From positions 1 to 8,656 of the forward strand of contig VBHS01000194.1 of NCBI GenBank assembly GCA_005881295.1: DNA of 8,656 nt, given 5' to 3'. Positions within the stretch are counted from its first letter, which is position 1; each line of letters opens with the position of its first letter. A program made the translations under genes and the position numbers. The DNA comes from Chloroflexota bacterium (GTDB taxonomy: Bacteria > Chloroflexota > Ktedonobacteria > Ktedonobacterales > Ktedonobacteraceae). Shown here piece by piece: positions 1 through 5,050 of the stretch. The notes below the pieces were generated by a model. It was not told the origin of the DNA, made no database searches, and saw only the letters and a list, made by a program, of their open reading frames with translations.

Positions 1-166
1 AAGCTTAATCAGTGGCTCAAGGAAGATCGAAAAAGGCCCAAAAAGAGCTGTTCAGATTCTAATACTTCTCTAACACTGCTCCTACGTCGTTCTAACACGT
101 CCTGTGGCAAACTAGTAGGCAGAAGTTGAATGAGCGATGGCAGCAATGTGATCAAGGCAAGAGGAT
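1..166. other. Leader region upstream of the Cys-rich gene, no convincing gene
   Basis: No reading frame here is convincing. One frame on the + strand is open from the window edge to a stop at 127-129, but its product is low in complexity and matches nothing I recognise. The reverse-strand frame has no ribosome binding site. The stretch contains four phased 11-bp units (57-100, listed separately). The in-frame TGA at 149-151 closes the frame of the next gene, so that gene cannot extend upstream. I saw no clear -35/-10 pair and no CIRCE element. Confidence 0.5.
57..100 (+). repeat. Four tandem 11-bp units, possible phased regulator sites
   Basis: The units start at 57, 68, 79 and 90. They read TTCTAATACTT, CTCTAACACTG, CTCCTACGTCG and TTCTAACACGT. 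The first, second and fourth share (T/C)TCTAA(C/T)AC, and the third is degenerate (5 of the 9 core positions match). A period of 11 bp places each copy on about the same face of the helix, as in arrays of direct-repeat regulator sites. The period is not a multiple of three, which argues against a coding repeat. It lies about 70 bp before the start of the Cys-rich gene that precedes groESL. The function is inferred only. Confidence 0.35.
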
Positions 167-397
167 ATGGAAGCAGAGAACAAACGAATTCAAGCGAAGA
201 ATGGTGAATTGCTGCAACGTGTTCAAAATCAGCCGCCACGTTGTGCGAACTGCGATATAGATATCCTCTGGAAGCCAACAGTCGTACAGGGAAAAACGTT
301 TTGCTGCACGGGTTGTGCTGCTGGAGGTCCCTGTAGCTGTGATTATTCGCTGTATCGCTCGACCAATATCGCGGGAACTATCCATTATCACGAGTGA
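167..397 (+). CDS. Small Cys-rich, probably metal-binding protein upstream of groES
   Basis: The product has 76 residues. Residues 1-20 are charged and look helical (possible short coiled coil). The rest carries seven cysteines: C26 and C29 as CxxC, then C46, C47 and C50 in CCTGC, then C56 and C58 in GGPCSC. A C-terminal HxH (H73, H75) follows. Clustered CxxC, CCxxC and CxC is typical of zinc-, copper- or cadmium-binding knuckles and recalls the CCxxC stretch of bacterial metallothioneins, but I cannot assign a named family. There is no signal peptide or membrane segment, so it is probably cytoplasmic. The start is ATG 167 with AAGG at 154-157 as a modest ribosome binding site, and an in-frame stop at 149 excludes an earlier start. 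groES follows after 54 bp with no terminator seen, so it may be co-transcribed with the chaperonin genes. Confidence 0.7.
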   Translation: MEAENKRIQAKNGELLQRVQNQPPRCANCDIDILWKPTVVQGKTFCCTGCAAGGPCSCDYSLYRSTNIAGTIHYHE

Positions 398-435
398 TTT
401 TGAAGGATAGCCGTCTATTCACATGTTTCTGTATG

Positions 436-443
436 AAAGGAAG
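436..443 (+). promoter_or_regulatory. Ribosome binding site of groES, fixes a GTG start
   Basis: AAAGGAAG ends 8 nt before the GTG at 452. The two nearby ATG triplets (423 and 433) are in other frames, so GTG is the start codon of groES. Confidence 0.6.
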
Positions 444-451
444 TACACATC

Positions 452-742
452 GTGGGAAAAATTCGACCTGTTGGTGACCGCGTGGTTGTAAAACCAGCGG
501 CTAAAGAAGAAGTCACGAAGAGCGGTATCGTTATACCTGACACAGCGAAGGAGAAGCCCCAGGAGGGCACGGTGATCGCTGTCGGTAGTGGTCGTCTTCT
601 GGATAATGGCGATCGCGCAGCCATTGATGTACGCGAGGGTGATCGCGTCCTCTTTGCCAAATATGGCGGTACGGAATTCAAACTGGATGGCGAAGAGTAC
701 CTGGTTCTAAAAGAGAGTGACATTCTTGCCATTATTGGCTAA
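452..742 (+). CDS. groES: Co-chaperonin GroES (Hsp10)
   Basis: The 96-residue product has the full length of the family. GroES forms a seven-membered lid that caps the GroEL ring during ATP-driven folding of cytoplasmic proteins. The N-terminus (RPVGDRVVVKP) and the C-terminus (GEEYLVLKESDILAIIG) are the family's conserved beta-barrel strands. The region around residues 17-36 is the mobile loop, with the hydrophobic GIVIP that docks onto the GroEL apical domain. Start is GTG with a clear ribosome binding site 8 nt upstream. groEL starts 24 bp after its stop, the usual bicistronic arrangement. No CIRCE inverted repeat (TTAGCACTC/GAGTGCTAA) is visible upstream, so HrcA control is not supported here. 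Confidence 0.97.
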   Translation: MGKIRPVGDRVVVKPAAKEEVTKSGIVIPDTAKEKPQEGTVIAVGSGRLLDNGDRAAIDVREGDRVLFAKYGGTEFKLDGEEYLVLKESDILAIIG

Positions 743-766
743 GTTTGAAGAGAAGGAAGAATTACA

Positions 767-2392
767 ATGGCAAAACAACTGGAATTCGATGAAGAAGCCC
801 GTCGTTCCTTGAAAAGGGGCATTGATATTTTAGCTGGAGCCGTCAAGACGACGCTTGGCCCTAAGGGGCGCAACGTGGCACTTGATAAAAAGTTTGGCGC
901 TCCCAGCGTAACCCATGATGGTGTGACTGTTGCGAAAGAGATCCAGCTTGAGCAACCTTTTGAGAATATGGGAGCTCAGCTGCTTAAAGAAGCTGCCACA
1001 AGAACTAATGATGTTGCTGGTGATGGCACGACGACTGCCACTGTGCTGGCACAGGCGATTGTCAATGAAGGTCTTAAGAACCTGGCCGCCGGCGCCAATC
1101 CCATGCAGCTCAAGTATGGTATCGACAAGAGTGCCGAGGCTATTGTCGATTATATCCGTTCAATAGCAATCCCCGTTGAAGACAAGAAAGAGATTGCGCA
1201 GATCGCTGCTATCTCGGCTGCTGACGAGCAGATTGGTAACCTCATCGCCGAAGTGATGGATCGCGTTGGGAAAGAGGGAGTCATTACGGTTGAAGCCTCC
1301 CGGGGTATCAACTTCGAGATCGAGTATGTCGAAGGTATGCAGATCGACAAAGGGTACGTTTCTGCTTACTTTGTGACGAACGCGGAAAAGATGGAAGCTT
1401 CCATCGAGAATGCCTACATTCTGATCACCGATAAGAAGATCAGCGCGGTCCAGGACATCTTGCCGGTTGTCGAAAAGATGGTACAGCAGGGGCGGCGCGA
1501 AATTGTCATTATCGCAGAGGATGTCGATGGTGAGGCGCTGGCTACCCTGGTTGTCAACAAACTGCGCGGTATTCTCAATGTCCTGGCTGTGAAGGCCCCT
1601 GGTTTTGGTGATCGCCGCAAAGAGATGCTGCGTGACATAGCGGTGCTGACCGGTGGGACGGTCATCAGCGAGGAGATGGGACGCCGCCTGGATAGCGCCT
1701 CGCTGGAAGATCTCGGTTCTGCTCGCCTGGTGATTTCACACAAAGATGATACGACGATTGTTGAGGGTCATGGTGATCCCGCCGAAATTCAAGCTCGCAT
1801 CCGCCAGATTAAGGCGCAGATCGAGGAGACCACCAGCGATTATGATCGTGAAAAACTGCAGGAACGGCTTGCCAAGCTGTCCGGTGGTGTTGCGCTGATT
1901 CGCGTTGGCGCGGGCTCAGAGGTTGAGCAGAAGTACCGCCAGACGCGTGTCGAGGATGCGCTCTCTGCCACTCGCGCCGGCGTCGAAGAAGGCATGGTCC
2001 CAGGTGGTGGAGTTGCGCTGCTGAACGCGGTGGCAGCCCTGGATAAGTTGAATCTGACGGGTGATGCAGCCACTGGCGTGAGCATCTTGCGCCGCGCGCT
2101 TGAAGAGCCATTGCGCCAGCTGGTCATCAATGGCGGCCGCGATGGTTCGGTGGTTGTCGAAGGTGTTCGCCGCGCGCAGAAAGAGCACAACAACGATCAT
2201 TATGGGTACAACGTGCTCGATGACCAGTACGAGGATATGGTCCAATCGGGTATCATCGATCCCGCGAAGGTGACTCGCTCTGCTTTGCAGAATGCCACCA
2301 GTATAGCCGCGATGATCCTGACGACCGAGGCGCTGATTACGGATCTGCCCGAGAAGGAGAGGCCTGCTGCTCCAGCAATGCCAGAGTATTAG
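767..2392 (+). CDS. groEL: Chaperonin GroEL (Hsp60)
   Basis: The 541-residue product is a complete group I chaperonin, the ATPase of the folding double ring in the cytoplasm. The equatorial ATP site is visible as GPKGRN (31-36), THDGVT with D51, and AGDGTTTATVLA with D86. The catalytic Asp is D397 in RVEDALSATR, followed by VPGGGVAL. The apical substrate- and GroES-binding face includes Y197, Y201 and F202 in GYVSAYF. The C-terminal helix DPAKVTRSALQNATSIA is typical. The chain then ends in a short PAAPAMPEY tail rather than the common Gly-Gly-Met repeats. The start is ATG 767 with AGAAGGAAGA at 751-760. It forms one unit with groES and is followed by a strong bidirectional terminator at 2402-2459. 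Confidence 0.98.
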   Translation: MAKQLEFDEEARRSLKRGIDILAGAVKTTLGPKGRNVALDKKFGAPSVTHDGVTVAKEIQLEQPFENMGAQLLKEAATRTNDVAGDGTTTATVLAQAIVNEGLKNLAAGANPMQLKYGIDKSAEAIVDYIRSIAIPVEDKKEIAQIAAISAADEQIGNLIAEVMDRVGKEGVITVEASRGINFEIEYVEGMQIDKGYVSAYFVTNAEKMEASIENAYILITDKKISAVQDILPVVEKMVQQGRREIVIIAEDVDGEALATLVVNKLRGILNVLAVKAPGFGDRRKEMLRDIAVLTGGTVISEEMGRRLDSASLEDLGSARLVISHKDDTTIVEGHGDPAEIQARIRQIKAQIEETTSDYDREKLQERLAKLSGGVALIRVGAGSEVEQKYRQTRVEDALSATRAGVEEGMVPGGGVALLNAVAALDKLNLTGDAATGVSILRRALEEPLRQLVINGGRDGSVVVEGVRRAQKEHNNDHYGYNVLDDQYEDMVQSGIIDPAKVTRSALQNATSIAAMILTTEALITDLPEKERPAAPAMPEY

Positions 2393-2401
2393 CCTGTACA
2401 C

Positions 2402-2459
2402 AGAACACAGAACAAAATGCCACCGGACGAGCGTCCGGCGGCATTTTGTTCTGTGTTCT
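2402..2459. terminator. Bidirectional terminator between convergent groEL and zinc-ribbon gene
   Basis: The left arm is 2402-2429 and the right arm 2432-2459, so both arms are 28 nt, with only AG between them. They are complementary except at one position (a2422 against c2439). The GC-rich core (GCCACCGGACG and its complement) is flanked on each strand by ATTTTGTTCTGTGTT, so either transcript gets a hairpin followed by a U-rich tract. It starts 10 bp after the groEL stop, and the stop codon of the opposing gene (2458-2460, TAG on the minus strand) sits on its outer edge. Confidence 0.88.
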
Positions 2460-3390
2460 ACGATTTGAATTGGAGCGATTTCAGCATGGGTTGGAAGTAT
2501 TTTTGCATCGCTTCGTTATAAACGACCGCAGGGGCGTAGTAGAGAATGTCGTAATAGATCTGTTTGTATTGCACCGCGATGGTGGTGAGGTGATACTGCA
2601 GACCGCTGTTCGTGGTAAAGGTGGCGTCCTGTTCATCCCATTGGACTCCTCCAATAGTCAGCTGAGGGTTAGGCGGGCTGACGGGGCGAAGGTTGTTTAC
2701 CCCTTGTGTACTCTGAAATGCCGAAAGGATGCCCTGGTTGACATCATTGGTGCTGGTGAGCTTGGCTGAAGTGCTGGATGAAAAACGTTCTACATAGAGA
2801 ACAATGCCGCTGGCTTGCTGTGGGTGAAAGGAAAGTATGATGCTATTGTCGCTTGTAGATTGGGGGACATCTTTTACCCATTCCTTTGGGTATTTCAGCG
2901 TGACGCCCACTGCAGCGACAGTTGTTGTTTGAAACGAAGAGGGAGTAGGCAACCGATTTGTCTGCGCTTGAGCTGTGGGTGTCGAGGCATTCGATGTAGG
3001 GGTTTGCTTTGCCGAGGGGGTTGGTCCGCTCAAAGATGCGTTGACAGTTTTAATGGGTAACTCGCCATTAAACCACAACATGCCAAGCGTTGCTCCGATG
3101 CCCACTAATGGAACAAGAATAAATAGCGCGGTAATCATGAGGACGGTACGAGCGGAGCGTTTAGGCCTGTCAGAAAGCGGTTTCGTCGAAGAAATGCTTT
3201 CTTTTTCCTTTTGCTGTGCAGTTTGGGCAGAAGTGCCCGCTATGGTTGAGGGTTTTTGTGGAATAGTAGTAGGCCAGGCGGGTGTGCCGGGCGGCAAATA
3301 AGAGAATGTTGCCGGGCGAACAGCTGACCCACACGAATGGCAGTATGTGGCTGATTCTGGCAATTCAGCATTGCATTGAGGACATTTCAT
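2458..3390 (-). CDS. Zinc-ribbon, single-pass membrane protein with PsbP-like extracytoplasmic domain
   Basis: 310 residues. The N-terminus is a zinc ribbon with C3, C6, C17 and C20 (MKCPQC...CHSCG). A Pro/Ser/Thr-rich linker (about 25-75) and a basic patch (RPKRSAR, 75-81) follow. A hydrophobic helix spans about 82-105. A second Thr/Pro/Ser-rich linker (118-155) leads into a globular domain (about 158-310) that begins GVTLKYPKEW and resembles the PsbP/MOG1-like fold. The positive-inside rule puts the zinc ribbon in the cytoplasm and the C-terminal domain outside. The ligand and role are unknown. The start is ATG 3390 with GGGAG (3400-3404) 9 nt upstream on the minus strand. It follows the 87-residue gene by 16 bp and is probably co-transcribed with it. 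Confidence 0.85.
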   Translation of the reverse strand: MKCPQCNAELPESATYCHSCGSAVRPATFSYLPPGTPAWPTTIPQKPSTIAGTSAQTAQQKEKESISSTKPLSDRPKRSARTVLMITALFILVPLVGIGATLGMLWFNGELPIKTVNASLSGPTPSAKQTPTSNASTPTAQAQTNRLPTPSSFQTTTVAAVGVTLKYPKEWVKDVPQSTSDNSIILSFHPQQASGIVLYVERFSSSTSAKLTSTNDVNQGILSAFQSTQGVNNLRPVSPPNPQLTIGGVQWDEQDATFTTNSGLQYHLTTIAVQYKQIYYDILYYAPAVVYNEAMQKYFQPMLKSLQFKS

Positions 3391-3406
3391 GATGTTTAGC
3401 TCCCAT

Positions 3407-3670
3407 CTATTCTTGTGTCGGTGTTTTGATCAAATGGCAATCAAATCGCACTATACCACTACGACGTTCCGTTACAACTTTGATTACTTCAAGGTTGATA
3501 GGTTCTCCAATAGAAATAGATATGTCAGTTTCATCGAGTACACGACACTCAAAATGGCGTTCAGGGTCTGTTGTATCGGCGATGATACAACGAACGTATG
3601 GGTGCTCTTCACCTTGAAAGATGGTTTTTAATCCCGGTTCTTTCGCCAGGAGGGTTCCTGATCGTGTCAT
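3407..3670 (-). CDS. Small hypothetical protein, first gene of the minus-strand pair
   Basis: 87 residues beginning MTRSGTLLAKEPG. I do not recognise the family. The protein has no membrane segment or signal peptide, and its alternating hydrophobic pattern (VRCIIAD, HFECRVLD, ISISIGEPINLEVIKV, GIVRFDCHL) suggests a beta-rich small domain. A longer frame opens at TTG 3739, but that lies upstream of the -10 box at 3718-3723 and would not be in the transcript. ATG 3670 is therefore preferred, with GAGAG about 9 nt upstream as ribosome binding site. Its stop is 16 bp before the zinc-ribbon gene, so the two look like an operon driven by the promoter at 3718-3746. Confidence 0.68.
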   Translation of the reverse strand: MTRSGTLLAKEPGLKTIFQGEEHPYVRCIIADTTDPERHFECRVLDETDISISIGEPINLEVIKVVTERRSGIVRFDCHLIKTPTQE

Positions 3671-3696
3671 GCGATAACGCTCTCTACTGGTTAATA

Positions 3697-3723
3697 TATA
3701 TTGTATTCCACGAATGCAATATA
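3697..3723. promoter_or_regulatory. 27-bp imperfect palindrome over the -10 box and start site (candidate operator)
   Basis: The arms 3697-3708 and 3712-3723 are complementary at 11 of 12 positions, the exception being t3704 against g3716. They are separated by CAC. The right arm coincides with the -10 hexamer of the minus-strand promoter, and the centre (3710) is about where transcription would begin. A dimeric repressor bound here would block polymerase. As RNA it would give at most a partial hairpin at the 5' end. The operator role is inferred from position. Confidence 0.5.
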
Positions 3724-3746
3724 AAGAAGGAGAGAGCAAATGTCAA
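3718..3746 (-). promoter_or_regulatory. Sigma-70-type promoter for the minus-strand gene pair
   Basis: On the minus strand TTGACA (3746-3741) is separated by exactly 17 nt from TATATT (3723-3718). That is a perfect -35 box and a five-of-six -10 box. Transcription would begin near 3711 and give a leader of about 40 nt before ATG 3670. Confidence 0.75.
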
Positions 3747-3776
3747 CCCTCGGCAATAGCAAAAAGAGTATAGAAT

Positions 3777-3806
3777 TGACACGTTTTTTACCAGGGAAAC
3801 GTGTCA
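3777..3806. repeat. 10-bp perfect inverted repeat in the divergent intergenic region
   Basis: TGACACGTTT (3777-3786) and AAACGTGTCA (3797-3806) are perfect inverted copies with a 10-nt spacer. The arm centres are 20 bp apart, about two helical turns, which suits a dimeric regulator. It lies about 30 bp behind the minus-strand -35 box and about 50 bp before the plus-strand -10 region. It is not followed by a T-run, so a terminator is unlikely. The regulatory role is inferred. Confidence 0.45.
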
Positions 3807-3848
3807 GGGGTTTGCTTTATGAGAGGTTTTTCGGTATTCAGCGATTCA

Positions 3849-3867
3849 TATCATGGCATGATACAAT
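3849..3867 (+). promoter_or_regulatory. Extended -10 candidate with overlapping palindrome, dehydrogenase gene
   Basis: TGATACAAT at 3859-3867 fits the extended -10 pattern TGnTAnAAT, and no good -35 box is present. TATCATG (3849-3855), G, CATGATA (3857-3863) is a perfect 15-nt palindrome that overlaps it. Transcription would begin near 3874, about 24 nt before the start codon. AT-rich sequence makes chance palindromes more likely here. Confidence 0.4.
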
Positions 3868-3897
3868 ATTATATAACTTTATTGTTAGGAGGCTATG

Positions 3898-4893
3898 ATG
3901 GCAGAACGACCGAAGATTTTGGTGACGCAGAAAGTCCCTGATCCAGCTTATCCTTTGCTTGAGGCGATTGGCGATGTAGAAGCCAACATGGAGGAGGGCG
4001 TTATCTGGCCCTACGAAGAATTGCTGCGTAGAGGTCCTGGCCATGACTATATTTACAGTCTTCTCACAGATAACATTGATGCCAGGTTTTTAGAAGCTGG
4101 CGCAGCCAGTACGCCGCGCTTGAAGATGGTAGCGAACATGGCCGTTGGCTTCAACAATATTGACGTGGACGCAGCGACGCGCCTTGGTATTGCGGTCAGT
4201 AACACTCCTGGAGTGCTCTCAGACACAACTGCAGATCTTGCCTTTGCCCTCTTGATGGCGACGGCCAGGCGTATTCCCGAAGCGGAACGGTTTCTGCGAG
4301 CAGGCAAGTACAAAGGGTGGGGTCCACTGCTCTTTTGTGGCGCTGAAGTGCACGGTTCAACGCTAGGTCTCATTGGGGCGGGCCGTATTGGCAAAATAGT
4401 GAGCAAGCGTGCCAGTGGCTTTGATATGAAGGTCATCTATTACGATGTCAACCGTATGCCTGCGGAAGATGAAGAAAAAAACCATATGACATATATGTCA
4501 ATGGAAGAAGTTCTCCAACAGTCCGATTTTGTGAGTATACATACGCCTTATATGCCTTCGACGCATCATTTGATCGGCGAACGTGAATTCCATCTGATGA
4601 AACCGACGGCGATTTTGATTAACACGGCGCGTGGTCCAATCGTCGATGAGAAGGCATTGGTGAATGCGTTGCAGACGAAAACAATTGCGGGGGCGGGCCT
4701 GGATGTTTTCGAGAATGAGCCGGCAGTTGAGCCAGAGTTGTTAACGATGGAAAATGTGGTTCTCTTGCCGCACATTGCAAGTGCATCACTCGGAACGCGT
4801 ACGTTAATGGCGACTATGGCAAGCGATAATATTGTGGCTCACTTCCATGGGCAGCGTCCGCCGAATATTGTTAATCCGGAGGTATTGGGATAG
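3898..4893 (+). CDS. NAD-type D-2-hydroxyacid dehydrogenase (glyoxylate/hydroxypyruvate reductase group)
   Basis: 331 residues, a complete cytoplasmic D-isomer-specific 2-hydroxyacid dehydrogenase. These enzymes reduce 2-oxoacids such as glyoxylate or hydroxypyruvate to D-2-hydroxyacids. The Rossmann fingerprint is LIGAGRIG (GxGxxG at 160-165). D183 in YYDVNR, at the end of the second beta-strand, favours NAD(H) over NADP(H). The catalytic triad is R245 in NTARGPIVDE, E274 in ENEP and H292 in LPHIASAS. The substrate-domain loop MAVGFNNIDVDAA is typical of the GyaR/GhrB side of the family. Two ATG codons stand in tandem (3895 and 3898). AGGAGG (3887-3892) is 2 nt from the first and 5 nt from the second, so 3898 is chosen. 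The exact substrate cannot be read from sequence. It is divergent from the minus-strand pair. Confidence 0.93.
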   Translation: MAERPKILVTQKVPDPAYPLLEAIGDVEANMEEGVIWPYEELLRRGPGHDYIYSLLTDNIDARFLEAGAASTPRLKMVANMAVGFNNIDVDAATRLGIAVSNTPGVLSDTTADLAFALLMATARRIPEAERFLRAGKYKGWGPLLFCGAEVHGSTLGLIGAGRIGKIVSKRASGFDMKVIYYDVNRMPAEDEEKNHMTYMSMEEVLQQSDFVSIHTPYMPSTHHLIGEREFHLMKPTAILINTARGPIVDEKALVNALQTKTIAGAGLDVFENEPAVEPELLTMENVVLLPHIASASLGTRTLMATMASDNIVAHFHGQRPPNIVNPEVLG

Positions 4894-4894
4894 G

Positions 4895-4914
4895 TCAGGT
4901 TACCTGATGTTTTT
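4895..4914 (+). terminator. Weak candidate terminator after the dehydrogenase gene
   Basis: TCAGG (4895-4899) and CCTGA (4903-4907) form a 5-bp stem around TTA, followed after TG by TTTTT (4910-4914). The position right after the stop codon and the T-run fit, but the stem is short. Confidence 0.35.
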
Positions 4915-4949
4915 CTGAATCCTCATCGCTGCGCTCTTCGGAATATTAT

Positions 4950-4953
4950 CATG
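4950..4953. repeat. Left copy of CATG target-site duplication
   Basis: CATG directly precedes the left inverted repeat and recurs directly after the right one (6751-6754). CATG is its own reverse complement, so it seems to lengthen the inverted repeats. A shorter duplication (AT) cannot be excluded. Confidence 0.6.
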
Positions 4954-4969
4954 AGTCATCCCGAATTTT
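4954..4969 (+). repeat. Left terminal inverted repeat of the insertion sequence
   Basis: AGTCATCCCGAATTTT, a perfect inverted match to 6735-6750. TCATCC inside it is also complementary to the nearby GGATGA (4972-4977), so each end could itself fold. Confidence 0.85.
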
Positions 4970-4985
4970 ACGGATGAGCTAGCCA

Positions 4986-5050
4986 AAAGAAGCCTCCTGA
5001 GATACAGTTGAAGTAGGAAAAACTCAATGCAATCTCAGGAGGTGTTCTTT
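4986..5050 (+). promoter_or_regulatory. Stem-loop that sequesters the transposase ribosome binding site
   Basis: CCTCCTGAGAT (4993-5003) is perfectly complementary to ATCTCAGGAGG (5032-5042), which contains the AGGAGG of the transposase gene. A G-U pair (4992/5043), a one-base bulge at 5044 and six more pairs (4986-4991 with 5045-5050) extend the stem right up to the ATG at 5051. The loop is 28 nt. Transcripts entering from outside would include both arms and hide the site. This is a known way for insertion sequences such as IS10 to avoid activation by read-through. The function here is inferred. Confidence 0.7.

Noticed and set aside
1..6. AAGCTT at the very start (HindIII site), possible cloning boundary
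   Set aside because: A six-base site at the edge proves nothing, and no vector sequence is seen.
1..129. Open frame from the left edge as the end of an upstream gene
   Set aside because: The product is basic and Ser/Leu-rich with no recognisable motif, and the phased 11-bp repeats run through it out of codon phase.
2446..2769. + strand frame opposite the zinc-ribbon gene
   Set aside because: It lies antisense to a well-supported protein, starts inside the terminator arm and has no ribosome binding site.
3671..3739. N-terminal extension of the 87-residue protein from TTG 3739 (110 residues)
   Set aside because: The extension lies across the -10 box and the expected transcription start, lacks a good ribosome binding site, and is AT-rich promoter sequence.
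3776..3781. TTGACA on the + strand as -35 box for the dehydrogenase gene
   Set aside because: No -10-like hexamer is found 16-18 nt downstream. The motif is explained by the 10-bp inverted repeat.
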